DNA from: Corynebacterium qintianiae
GTDB taxonomy: Bacteria; Actinomycetota; Actinomycetes; Mycobacteriales; Mycobacteriaceae
DNA length: 64,000 bases
Assembly: GCF_011038645.2 (NCBI RefSeq)
Contig: NZ_CP064955.1
Location: 930,001 to 994,000, forward strand
Reading direction: 5' to 3'
A model generated the notes under the pieces. It saw only the letters and a program-made list of their open reading frames with translations, was not told the origin of the DNA and made no database searches. Shown here piece by piece: positions 18,471-26,984 of the stretch. Position numbers and translations under genes: made by a program. How positions within the stretch are numbered: the stretch's first letter is position 1; each line of letters begins with the position of its first letter.

Positions 18471-19664
18471 ATGAATCCTCCACAAACCCGAGGTAACGCC
18501 CTCGAGGTGTTCCTCGTTTTCCTGCGCCTCGGCCTGACCTCTTTCGGCGGCCCGACGGCCCACCTGGGGTATTTCCGCGACGAGTTCGTGGGGCGGCGCA
18601 GGTGGATGAGCGAGAAGACCTACGCGGACCTAGTAGCACTCTGCCAGTTCCTGCCCGGCCCGGCGTCGAGCCAGGTGGGGATGGCCGTTGGTCTGCAGCG
18701 CGCCGGTTACCTGGGCATGTTCGCGGCCTGGTTCGCGTTCACCATACCTTCGGTCATCGCCCTGGTTCTCTTTGCGCTGGGTGTCGCGGCCATGGGTGAC
18801 ATTTCGGACGCCGGGTGGCTGCGCGGGCTCAAGGCCGCCGCGGTGGCGGTGGTGGCCCACGCCGTGCTGGGAATGACGAAGTCACTGATCACCGACAAGA
18901 TTCGCGCCGGGATAGCTCTGGCAGCGTTCATCCTGGTCCTCCTGGTGCCGAGCCCCTTCGTCCAGGTCGGCGCTATCGCCATCGGTATGGGTGCCGGCTT
19001 CACCCTGCTCAAGGATCAACCCGGGGTCGACGAGACCCTTGCGTTCACCTCGCGCGTGCCCAGGAAAACCGCGGTGGTGTTCCTGGCGTTGTTCGCCGTC
19101 CTGTTCGCGGCCCTTCCCGCGCTTACGGTCGCTGGAAACAGCACCGCGGCCTACATCTTCGATACCTTCTACCGGGCCGGCGCCCTCGTTTTCGGCGGCG
19201 GTCATGTGGTACTCCCGCTGCTCGAAGGCGCGACTGTGCCCACTGGTTTGGTCGACCATGACACCTTCCTCGCCGGGTACGGTGCGGCACAGGCGGTGCC
19301 GGGCCCGCTGTTCACCTTCGCGTCCTTTCTGGGAGCCTCGGTGCAGGGGGTGCACTGGCTCGCCGGTGCGACCGTCGCCACCATCGCAATCTTCCTGCCC
19401 GCTTCGCTGCTCGTGTTGGGAACGCTGCCGTTCTGGGACGATCTGCGCCGCCGCCCTACAGCTTCGCGCGCCATCGCGGGTGCGAACGCGGCCGTGGTGG
19501 GGATCCTCGCCGCCGCCCTGTACGACCCAGTGTTCATCGCGGGTGTCACGGACGTGGCCACGATGGCCGTCGCTGCCGCATCATTTACCGCGCTGCAGTC
19601 CTGGAAACTCCCCGCGTGGGCCGTTGTGATCGGTGCGGCTCTCGTGGGCTGGGTCGTGCTTTAA
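18471..19664 (+). CDS. chrA: Chromate transporter ChrA, complete copy
   Basis: A 397-residue membrane protein of the chromate ion transporter family, with the two homologous halves of the long-chain type. Each half carries its own signature: FLRLGLTSFGGPTAHLGYF with ALCQFLPGPASSQVG in the first, FYRAGALVFGGGHVVLPLLE with GAAQAVPGPLFTFASFLG in the second. It would expel chromate, sulfate-like, from the cytoplasm. The ATG follows TATCCT closely (leaderless pattern). A diverged second copy without its 5' end lies at 22376-23549. Confidence 0.92.
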   Translation: MNPPQTRGNALEVFLVFLRLGLTSFGGPTAHLGYFRDEFVGRRRWMSEKTYADLVALCQFLPGPASSQVGMAVGLQRAGYLGMFAAWFAFTIPSVIALVLFALGVAAMGDISDAGWLRGLKAAAVAVVAHAVLGMTKSLITDKIRAGIALAAFILVLLVPSPFVQVGAIAIGMGAGFTLLKDQPGVDETLAFTSRVPRKTAVVFLALFAVLFAALPALTVAGNSTAAYIFDTFYRAGALVFGGGHVVLPLLEGATVPTGLVDHDTFLAGYGAAQAVPGPLFTFASFLGASVQGVHWLAGATVATIAIFLPASLLVLGTLPFWDDLRRRPTASRAIAGANAAVVGILAAALYDPVFIAGVTDVATMAVAAASFTALQSWKLPAWAVVIGAALVGWVVL

Positions 19665-19738
19665 CCCTCCCAAACCGTTGTCTTCGATGCAGGGCCACGA
19701 TTGGGCCCGCCCTGGGAAAACCTGGTAATGTTTTGCAG

Positions 19739-20956
19739 GTGAAAATTTTCTCCCGCCCAGCCGTGGCCCTCTGCGCGGCAGCAGCCCTCACTGCCTCTAC
19801 CGTGGCCGCCCCGCACGCAGAAGCCCAGTCCTCCGGGTCGTCGTTGTTCACCGGCCAGCCCGCCGACACGAACTCGAGCCTCATCGACGCCTCCTCGGTC
19901 GCCGCGGCGTTCTCCAGCTTCCGCTCGGACATCCACCCGGTTGCGCTACCCGCGCTGATCATCTCGGCCCTCATGGGCGGGTTGCTGGGTTACCTTTCCT
20001 TCGAGCGTTTCACCTTCCAAGGCAGTTCGAGGCTCGGCTCGAGCAACGTCGACCTGGCCAGCACCTTCCCCGATCCGGATGCGCCGCCGGCGGAGTTCGT
20101 CGACCTTGTCCATGTGCGTGACAACCTCTACGAGCTGACGGTGTACTCGCCGTCCATGCAGCGCAACATCACCAACGACCTCGTGCTTCCCGCGGGTGGC
20201 GTGGACAACACCACCCCGCGCCCGACCTTCTACCTTCTCGGCGGCGCCGGAGGAGGTGGCTGGACGGGCACGGGCGGCGCGCCCGACTTCTTCCGCGACA
20301 AGCTGATCAACGTGGTCACCCCGCGCGGTGCCATCGGCTCCCAGCAGGCGGACTGGGCCGAGGAGGATCCCAAGCTCGGTCTGTACAAGTGGACGACATA
20401 CCTCACCAAAGAGCTTCCGCCGCTTATCGACGCCCATTTCCACGGCACCGGCAACGACGCCATCGCCGGAATGTCCATGTCGGGCGGGCCTGCCATGCAC
20501 ATCGCCACCATGGACGACCGTTTCAAGGTGGCGGGTTCTTACTCCAGCTGTCCGACGACGACGGGTGTTCTCGGCCAGGCGTTCGCCTCTTCGACCACAC
20601 GCTTCTACGGTGCGGATCCGGACAATATGTGGGGCAGCTCCGCGGACCCGGCGTGGGCGGCGCATTCCCCGGTGCTCAACCTCGATCAGATGCGCGACCT
20701 GAAGCTCTTCGCCGCGGCCTCCCGCGGTGTACCCGCGGAGACGGACCAGGAGGTGAAGGATTCCCCGGCGCCCCTGCTGGTCATCGACGAGCAGTTCAAC
20801 TACACTTGCACCAGGTACTTCGTGGATGAAGCCCGCGAGGCGGGAGTAGACATCGACTTCTACGAGTTTGATGAAGGCACCCATAACTGGGGCTTGTTCC
20901 GGCGCCAGCTTCCTGAGACCTGGAACACTATCGGCCCCGCGCTCGGCGTCGAGTAA
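19739..20956 (+). CDS. Secreted mycolyltransferase-like esterase
   Basis: A 405-residue alpha/beta-hydrolase of the antigen 85/corynomycolyltransferase type. A signal peptide (KIFSRPAVALCAAAAL, cleavage near AEAQ) leads to a domain with the nucleophile motif GMSMS (Ser246), matching the GLSMA of antigen 85, and a late THNWGLF that supplies the catalytic His. Such enzymes move mycolic acids onto trehalose and arabinogalactan at the cell surface, or act as esterases. GTG at 19739 follows TAATGT by 7 nt; the frame is open upstream but without a signal peptide. The assignment as transferase rather than esterase is inference. Confidence 0.8.
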   Translation: MKIFSRPAVALCAAAALTASTVAAPHAEAQSSGSSLFTGQPADTNSSLIDASSVAAAFSSFRSDIHPVALPALIISALMGGLLGYLSFERFTFQGSSRLGSSNVDLASTFPDPDAPPAEFVDLVHVRDNLYELTVYSPSMQRNITNDLVLPAGGVDNTTPRPTFYLLGGAGGGGWTGTGGAPDFFRDKLINVVTPRGAIGSQQADWAEEDPKLGLYKWTTYLTKELPPLIDAHFHGTGNDAIAGMSMSGGPAMHIATMDDRFKVAGSYSSCPTTTGVLGQAFASSTTRFYGADPDNMWGSSADPAWAAHSPVLNLDQMRDLKLFAAASRGVPAETDQEVKDSPAPLLVIDEQFNYTCTRYFVDEAREAGVDIDFYEFDEGTHNWGLFRRQLPETWNTIGPALGVE

Positions 20957-20976
20957 CGTTCCTGCGCCGGGCCCAG

Positions 20977-21051
20977 TGAGAAATGTCCGCCCGCACCCTT
21001 AACACTTCTCAGTATGCCCAGGTCAGTTTCCGCCGCGGTCAACATTTCTCA
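20977..21051. repeat. TGAGAAATGT inverted-repeat element, locus 2
   Basis: TGAGAAATGT (20977-20986) faces ACACTTCTCA (21002-21011) with the same 15-nt spacing as locus 1, and a further ACATTTCTCA lies at 21042-21051. It starts 20 bp after the esterase stop. Confidence 0.65.
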
Positions 21052-21404
21052 TAGAGCACCGGTCGGCACCTCCCCCTTACCTGTCTGGTGCAAAACCGCG
21101 CCGTGCAGGGCAGATGAGGGGCGGCGGGGTCATACCACCGCAAAATACGGGCAAGGCCTTCCGCAGCCCGTTGTCCGCCGGTAGCATCAGTTTTAGCAGG
21201 TCAGAGGGAGTAATTCCCCTTCATCTGCATTGAGAGCCGTTTCCCCGCGGCGAGCGCGTTTCGCCCCCGGAGCTGATTGTTCTCCACAACATTGCGGACG
21301 CGGATACGGGCACGTAGCAGCCCGGTCCGGCGATACTTTCGCACTAGAACACCCCGGATGCGGCGATCCAGCTCGTCGCGGGGATTCGTCATTCACCAGC
21401 CGAT
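21052..21404. other. Stretch without a supported gene
   Basis: Between the esterase and the second tRNA-Glu promoter there is no convincing gene. A basic 63-codon minus-strand frame at 21201-21392 (MTNPRDELDRRIRGVL) has no clear ribosome-binding site or recognised family; it may be the remains of a gene. Confidence 0.5.
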
Positions 21405-21434
21405 TTGTCCTTGGCGGCCGCTGTGCTCCATGTT
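21405..21434 (+). promoter_or_regulatory. Promoter of tRNA-Glu copy 2
   Basis: TTGTCC (21405-21410) and CATGTT (21429-21434) are 18 bp apart, in the same GATTTGTCC context as the promoter at 17381. Confidence 0.45.
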
Positions 21435-21462
21435 TAACAAGTCGCAAACAGCAAGCGAACGC

Positions 21463-21535
21463 GCCCCGTTCGTCTAGCGGCCTAGGACGTCGCCCTCTCA
21501 CGGCGGTAACACGGGTTCAAATCCCGTACGGGGTA
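21463..21535 (+). tRNA. tRNA-Glu (CTC), copy 2
   Basis: Identical over 73 nt to the genes at 17564 and 24616, anticodon CTC. Its 3' half is overlapped, on the other strand, by the open frame of a serine recombinase remnant. Confidence 0.94.
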
Positions 21536-21953
21536 CCATCGTGTGCTTACACATACGAGTACGAAAGTTATTAGAGAAAGCCAGGTCTTCGGACCTGGCT
21601 TTTTCTGTTTCTTGAGATATTTCCCCCCCTATAGCCAGGTTCTCGTCCGGTTCTTGTACTAGTACTGGCTCGGGTTGGTGCTCTAAGCCAATTGCCTGGT
21701 TCTCGGCGACGTTGGTGGTGCGGAAGACTAGCGTCCAAGGGGCGAGGTGGGCGTGGACGTGGTGGTCTTTGTCCTCAAGGGAGCAGACCAGCACCTTCTC
21801 GAAGAAGACCTGGTTCAGAAGACGCTTCTGAGCCGGGGAGGCTTTGGCGTAGGCGGAGTAGCAGTTCGAGGCGAGACGAAGTGCAGTGTCGAGGAGAGCG
21901 TCTTGCTCCACGTCGTCACCCTCGAAGGACTTAAGGCGGCGCTCTACCTGAGG
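21498..21953 (-). pseudogene. Serine recombinase remnant 1 (C-terminal end only)
   Basis: About 150 codons resemble the C-terminal region of large serine recombinases (LLDTALRLASNCYSAY, KRLLNQVFFEKVLV). The catalytic N-terminal domain is absent, so it cannot recombine DNA. Reading continues through the tRNA terminator hairpin and into the antisense of tRNA-Glu copy 2, which produces the ending PRTGFEPVLPP. Homology to remnant 2 stops near 21953, where a peptidase fragment of the opposite strand begins. This is the footprint of an element that integrated at the tRNA gene. Confidence 0.75.
21577..21604. terminator. Terminator after tRNA-Glu copy 2
   Basis: GCCAGGTC (21580-21587), loop TTCG, GACCTGGC (21592-21599), then TTTTT; A-run on the left side makes it usable from both strands. 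Same hairpin as at 24730. Confidence 0.8.
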
Positions 21954-22250
21954 GAGACAGCTATGGGAGTAAAAGCTAACCAGATCACGGTCAAGCGGAT
22001 GAAGACTAAGTGGGGTTCATGCAACCCTGGCAGCCGGAATACCTGGTTTAACCCGGAGCTGGCGAAGAAGAATCCTCGGAGTCTGGAGTACCTAGTAGTT
22101 CATGAGCTGGCGCACTTGCTCGAGCGAAGCCATAACGAGAAGTTCGTAGCCATCATGGATCGTTATCTACCGGACTGGACTGCTCGGCGGGATGAACTGA
22201 ATAAGGCTCCGCTTGCAGCGGAGGATTGGGGTGATTTAGAGAATGTATGA
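21954..22250 (+). pseudogene. DUF45/M48-type metallopeptidase remnant
   Basis: The last roughly 98 codons of a YgjP-like (DUF45) zinc peptidase: RMKTKWGSCNPGS and the zinc motif HELAHLLERSHN are intact, but the N-terminal half is missing and replaced by antisense recombinase sequence. An ATG at 21963 would give a 95-residue product. In intact islands this family is often found beside type I restriction genes, so it is probably debris of a restriction locus. Confidence 0.7.
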
Positions 22251-22375
22251 GCTGGAAGAATCTAAAACTGTAGAAACAAGATTCCCGAGGTTGAGCGCAA
22301 GCCAGAAGAAGAGAGCAGCGGGACCAGCGATTGATGGGTATCTCTATCAATTTGAACATTCGCTACTGCGAATAA

Positions 22376-23549
22376 AGGTAACGTCGCCGAAGTCTTCTCC
22401 GTCTTCCTCCGCCTCGGGCTGACCTCCTTCGGAGGGCCGACGGCGCACCTCGGCTACTTCCGCGACGAGTTCGTGTCCAGGCGCAAGTGGATGAGCGAGA
22501 AGACCTACGCCGACTTGGTCGCCCTGTGCCAATTCCTGCCCGGGCCCGCCTCAAGCCAGGTAGGCATGGCGGTCGGGCTACAACGCGCCGGCTACCTCGG
22601 CATGTTCGCGGCGTGGTTCGCGTTCACCATGCCGTCGGTAATCGCGCTTGTACTCTTCGCCCTTGGGGTCGCGGTCATGGGGGACATCTCCGACGCCGGG
22701 TGGCTGGCGGGCCTGAAAGCCGCGGCGGTCGCCGTCGTTGCGCACGCGGTTCTCGGCATGACAAAGTCGCTGATCACCGACAAGATCCGCGCGGGTATCG
22801 CCCTGGCGGCATTCATCCTTGTGCTTTTAATCCCCAACCCGTTCGTCCAGGTCGGCGCGATCGTCGTTGGTATGGTCGCGGGGCTCGCAGCGCTCCGGGC
22901 GACTCCCGATGCAGACGATGACGTTGGGTTTAGCTCGCGGGTGCCGAAGAGCGTGGCGTTCGCGTCGCTCGCGGTTTTCGCAGCCCTGCTCGTGCTTCTG
23001 CCTGTGCTCGCGGCCGCGGCCAGCAGCACAACAGCCTTTATCGCTGACACCTTCTATCGCGCCGGTGCGCTCGTCTTCGGCGGCGGCCACGTTGTCCTAC
23101 CGCTGCTGGAGAGCGCGACCGTGCCCACCGGGCTGGTTGACCACGACACCTTCCTCGCCGGGTACGGCGCCGCGCAGGCGGTGCCGGGTCCGCTGTTCAC
23201 CTTCGCCTCCTTCCTCGGCGCATCCGCCCAAGGGGTGCACTGGGCGATCGGGGCCGTGGTGGCGACGATCGCGATTTTCCTTCCCGCCGCCCTCCTCGTC
23301 CTCGGGGCGTTGCCGCTGTGGGAGGGCTTGCGCAAGCACGCGGCCGCGGCGCGCGCAATCGCTGGTGCGAACGCGGCCGTGGTGGGCATCCTCGCCGCCG
23401 CGCTGTACGACCCTGTCTTCATCGCCGGTGTGACCTCCGCGGCCACGATGGCTGTGGCTGCGGCATCGTTTACCGCGCTGCAGGCGAGGAAACTGCCGGC
23501 GTGGGCGGTCGTGATCGCCGCCGCCGTCATCGGTTTGATCGCGCTGTAG
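22376..23549 (+). pseudogene. chrA: Chromate transporter ChrA, second copy lacking its start
   Basis: Homology to the first chrA begins at about 22378 with GNVAEVFSVFLRLGLTSFGG and runs to the end, but the first seven or so codons and the start codon are gone: upstream in frame the next codons are unrelated and reach TGA at about 22352. No ATG, GTG or TTG precedes the GTG at 22473, which would remove about 40 residues including the first helix. The rest is intact and very similar to the first copy in protein, more diverged in DNA, so duplication is older than the truncation. The break coincides with the end of the peptidase debris. Confidence 0.75.
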
Positions 23550-23636
23550 CTCAATAGAGCAACCTGGCACTTTCCCGTAAGCGGTGTATTCTTGGACACG
23601 TACAATAAAAATTTTCATTATAGCAAAGGAAGTGTC

Positions 23637-24524
23637 ATGACTGACATTAAGAACGTTTCCGTCATCGGTGCAGGCGTCCTGGGCGCCCAGATCGCATTCG
23701 TCGTCGCCCACGCCGGGTTTAAGGTCACCGCATGGGACATCAACGACGACGCGGTTGAGGCCGCCAAGGGACGTTTTAACTCCATTGGCAAGTCCATGAT
23801 CGCCGACCTCGACACCGCTAGCGAGGAAAGCGTTGCCAAGGCTCACGAGAACCTCTCGCTGACCACGGACATGGAAGCAGCCGTCGCTGAGGCGGACATT
23901 ATTATTGAGGCAGTTCCGGAGAAGCTCGACCTGAAGCGCTGCACCTGGGAGAAATTGGGCAAGGCAGCACCGTCGCACACCATCTTCTGCACCAACACCT
24001 CGTCGCTGCTCGGCAGCGAGATTGCGGACGCCTCCGGCGACCCGAAGCGCTTCATCAACACCCACTTCGCCAACCGCGTATGGGTCAAGAACATCGTTGA
24101 GATCATGCCGAACCCGGAAACGGACCTGAAGTACCGCGACATTGTCGAGGAGTTCGCCCACGAGGCTGACCTCGCACCCGTCGTGCTGAAGAAGGAGCAG
24201 CGCGCCTACCTCCTCAACACCATGATGGTTCCGTTCCTGCAGGCAGCGCAGTACCTCTACGTCAACGATGTCGCTGACGTCGACCAGATTGACAAGGACT
24301 GGCGCATCTCCATGAGCACCGAAATGGGCCCGTTCGAGATCATGGACATGATCGGCATGCGCTCCATCGTTAACGTTGCTGAGGGTTCCGGCGAGGACCA
24401 GCCGGAGTGGAAGAAGAAGTTCACCGAGATCGCCAAGCAGATGATCGAGGAAGGTCGCTCCGGCCAGGGCGACGGCGAGGGTTTCTACAAGTACGACGAC
24501 AACGGCAACAAGATCGAGAAGTAA
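23637..24524 (+). CDS. 3-hydroxyacyl-CoA (3-hydroxybutyryl-CoA) dehydrogenase
   Basis: A 295-residue NAD-dependent enzyme interconverting 3-hydroxyacyl-CoA and 3-ketoacyl-CoA. The Rossmann motif is VIGAGVLGAQIAF near residue 10, EAVPEKLDLK near residue 95, and the catalytic His region is RFINTHFANRVW (family usually HFFNP, here varied). The ATG at 23637 follows AAAGGAAG. The leader is AT-rich (AATAAAAATTTTCATTATAG), unlike its neighbours. It stands alone between a broken chrA and tRNA-Glu copy 3, with no beta-oxidation partners, so the pathway is unclear. Confidence 0.88.
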   Translation: MTDIKNVSVIGAGVLGAQIAFVVAHAGFKVTAWDINDDAVEAAKGRFNSIGKSMIADLDTASEESVAKAHENLSLTTDMEAAVAEADIIIEAVPEKLDLKRCTWEKLGKAAPSHTIFCTNTSSLLGSEIADASGDPKRFINTHFANRVWVKNIVEIMPNPETDLKYRDIVEEFAHEADLAPVVLKKEQRAYLLNTMMVPFLQAAQYLYVNDVADVDQIDKDWRISMSTEMGPFEIMDMIGMRSIVNVAEGSGEDQPEWKKKFTEIAKQMIEEGRSGQGDGEGFYKYDDNGNKIEK

Positions 24525-24556
24525 CCCGCCCGCGGTAGGGGTGCCGGCATGCTGAT

Positions 24557-24586
24557 TTGTCGGATAGCGGGGGCGTGTTCTATCTT
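24557..24586 (+). promoter_or_regulatory. Promoter of tRNA-Glu copy 3
   Basis: TTGTCG (24557-24562) and TATCTT (24581-24586) are 18 bp apart, in the same GATTTGTC context as the other tRNA-Glu promoters. Confidence 0.6.
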
Positions 24587-24615
24587 TTAGGAGTCGCAAA
24601 CGACAGAAAGAACGC

Positions 24616-24688
24616 GCCCCGTTCGTCTAGCGGCCTAGGACGTCGCCCTCTCACGGCGGTAACACGGGTTCAAATCCCGTACGGGGTA
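24616..24688 (+). tRNA. tRNA-Glu (CTC), copy 3
   Basis: Third identical 73-nt tRNA-Glu. It marks the left edge of the low-GC island and is overlapped at its 3' half by the antisense recombinase frame, as is copy 2. Confidence 0.94.
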
Positions 24689-25292
24689 CAATCGTGTGCT
24701 TACACATATGAGTACGCAAGTTATTAGAGAAAGCCAGGTCTTCGGACCTGGCTTTTTCTGTTTCTTCAGATATTTCCACCCCTATAGCCAGGTTCTCGTC
24801 CGGTTCTTGTTCTAGTACTGGCTCGGGTTGGTGCTCTAAGCCAATTGCCTGGTTCTCGGCGACGTTGGTGGTGCGGAAGACTAGCGTCCAAGGGGCGAGG
24901 TGGGCGTGGACGTGGTGGTCTTTGTCCTCAAGGGAGCAGACCAGCACCTTCTCGAAGAAGACCTGGTTCAAAAGACGCTTCTGGGCCGGGGAGGCTTTGG
25001 TGCATGCGGAGTAGCAGTTCGAGGCGAAACGAAGGGCAGTGTCGAGGAGAGAGTCTTGCTCCACGTCGTCACCCTCGAAGGATTTGAGGCGGCGCTCGAC
25101 CTGAGCCAGGCTCTCCTCCAGTTGCTTCTGCTCTCTGGCCATCAGCTCCATGGGTAGGGCTTGGTCGTAGAAGGCTTCGAGGAGCTTCTCCTGCTTGCGG
25201 CGGATAGCTTGCGCCTGAGCCTTGAGCTGTTCGCGCTCTTCGTCTCTGGAAGTGTTATGGAGCTGGAGCTGTTCCTTGAGGCGAGGACGCAT
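24651..25292 (-). pseudogene. Serine recombinase remnant 2 (coiled coil and C-terminus)
   Basis: A 213-codon frame matching the C-terminal half of a large serine recombinase: a charged, probably coiled-coil stretch (REQLKAQAQAIRRKQ, QLEESLAQVERRL) then the same end as remnant 1 (KRLLNQVFFEKVLV). The resolvase domain and most of the recombinase domain are lacking. It is about 95% identical in DNA to remnant 1 over their shared part, and also runs through the hairpin and into antisense tRNA. It is cut at its 5' side near 25290, where the restriction helicase remnant begins. Confidence 0.75.
24730..24757. terminator. Terminator after tRNA-Glu copy 3
   Basis: GCCAGGTC (24733-24740), loop TTCG, GACCTGGC (24745-24752), then TTTTT. 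Identical to the hairpin at 21577. Confidence 0.8.
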
Positions 25293-25294
25293 CA

Positions 25295-26250
25295 GACGAC
25301 CTGATCATGAAGGATAAGGCTCGGCTGCTTAGCCACGATGAGCCAGTCCGTTTCATTTTCTCCCACTCGGCTCTTCGAGAGGGTTGGGATAACCCCAACG
25401 TCTTCCAGATTTGTACGCTCCGGGAAATGGGTGGTGAGACAGAACGTCGACAGACCATTGGCCGTGGACTACGGCTGCCGGTGAACCAGGAGGGTGAGCG
25501 TATCGCTAATCCTTCAGTTGCTCAGCTGACGGTGGTAGCTAATGAGTCGTATCAACAGTTCGCGAAAAGTCTTCAACAGGAGTACGTCAAGGCCGGCGTG
25601 GCGATTGGTTATGTCCGACGTGAGGAGTTCGCCAAGATCCCCCGCCCAGACTCTGAGGCTGGTGAGGTGCTGGGCTACGTTGAGTCTTCGTTGATCTGGG
25701 ATCAGCTTCATACCAAGGGATTCCTCGACAAAGATGGCCGAGTCACCGAACGTTTCAGACCTGAAGACGAGCACTTCACCTTGGATTTGTCGGAAGGGAT
25801 TACGTGGCTCGAGCCCTTCGTGACGAAGATTCTCCAGGACAGCAAGATCGAAAAGTTCGTGAAACAGCAGCGGAAGCGCCGCACTCGTAAGCTCAACAAG
25901 CAGATCTATGCGTCCCGGGAGTTTGAGGCATTTTGGGAGGCTATTAGTCAGCGCACGACCTACAAGGTCAGGGTCGATCGTGATGACCTCATCGCCAAGT
26001 CGATCAAGGCGATTAAACAGGCACCTGACATTGAGCCTTTGCGTGTACAGGTGACTCGAGCGAATCTCAAGGTGGTGCGCGGCGGAGCGCACGGCGAGGA
26101 ACTAGGTACCAGGTCAGCTGATCTGCGGGGTGGCTATCAACTGCCCAACATAACTAATGAGCTGCAGGAAGCGACCTCACTCACCCGTCAGACCATCATT
26201 GATATCCTCGTCGGCAGTGGACGTCTGGATGAGTTTCTCTCCAACCCTCG
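25295..26250 (+). pseudogene. Type III restriction enzyme Res subunit remnant (C-terminal third)
   Basis: About 315 codons match the end of the helicase-endonuclease subunit of a type III restriction system. Helicase motif V/VI sequences are clear (FIFSHSALREGWDNPNVFQ, QTIGRGLRLP). The Walker A and DEAD motifs of the N-terminal half are missing, and the frame is broken at its end by IS256 sequence near 26250, so the nuclease end is also incomplete. No methyltransferase (Mod) gene is present. It is debris. Confidence 0.8.
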
Positions 26251-26455
26251 CAGATCCGCCGGCGCACCGACGTCGTGGGGATCTTCCCGAACCGAGATGC
26301 CGTCGTGCGCCTGGTCGGGGCGGTGCTGGCTGAGCAGCACGATGAGAAGGATCCAGCAGAAGCGCTACATGTCGCTGACGGCCCTGGACCAGACGAAGAC
26401 CATGATGAACGCCAACGTCATCGACGCCGGCGAAGCCACTCAGGAGGTCGCATGA
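26251..26455 (+). pseudogene. IS256-family (Mutator) transposase remnant
   Basis: The C-terminal end of a Mutator-type transposase: [25 protein letters not shown] in one frame and then [12 protein letters not shown] in another, so a frameshift lies near 26345. It is fused in frame to the restriction remnant upstream. It ends at TGA 26453. Confidence 0.75.
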
Positions 26456-26476
26456 GCCAGTCGCAACACCGGGCTC

Positions 26477-26863
26477 GTGCCGGTCCCTGAGATCGTCATG
26501 CTGCCTGTTTTATCGAAAGGGCAGATACACCACTCGCGTGGACTTGACCTCTTCCACTCGGATCACGGCAGTGTTTATACCTCTGATCAGTACCGGAGAC
26601 TATGCGTGCGCTTCGGTGTCACCCAGTCGATGGGCGCGATCGGGACGAGTGCGGACAACTCGTTGGCGGAGTCGTTCAACGCCTCGTTGAAGCGGGAAGT
26701 CCTGTAGGATGAGTCTGTTTTCGCTAGTCAGTTGGCCTGCCGCCGGGATGTGTTTCGGTGGTGCACGCGGTACAACACCAAACGATTGCATTCCTGGTGC
26801 GGTTACCGCTCACCGAACGCCTTCGAAGCCGCCGGGTTAGCTACACTTACTATCGCATCGTGA
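26477..26863 (+). pseudogene. IS3-family transposase (OrfB) remnant
   Basis: The C-terminal end of an IS3-type integrase: HSDHGSVYTSDQYR, then ADNSLAESFNASLKREVL, an in-frame TAG at 26705-26707, then ACRRDVFRWCTRYN and GYRSPNAFEAAGL up to TGA 26861. The N-terminus with the first catalytic Asp is missing. The following sequence (CCCCGTGTCCACTTTCCGGGG) resembles an IS3 right end. Confidence 0.75.
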
Positions 26864-26970
26864 TTAAATCCCCGTGTCCACTTTCCGGGGTTCGGGCCCG
26901 TTCCTCTTGCGTTGTCTGGGTAGTTTGTCGCCCATTTCCATGACAGCACGAAAACCGCTGGTCAAAGTGG

Positions 26971-26976
26971 TATAAT
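26971..26976 (+). promoter_or_regulatory. Consensus -10 box of the nuclease/DUF5655 gene
   Basis: A perfect TATAAT ends 8 nt before the ATG at 26985, so transcription probably starts at or next to the start codon (leaderless mRNA). Confidence 0.65.
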
Positions 26977-26984
26977 ATCCCCAT

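Noticed and set aside
21201..21392. 63-codon minus-strand gene
   Set aside because: No ribosome-binding site, promoter or recognised family; kept only as a note for the stretch.
21498..21535. C-terminal PRTGFEPVLPP as a protein motif of the recombinase
   Set aside because: It is the translation of antisense tRNA-Glu and occurs identically in both remnants for that reason.
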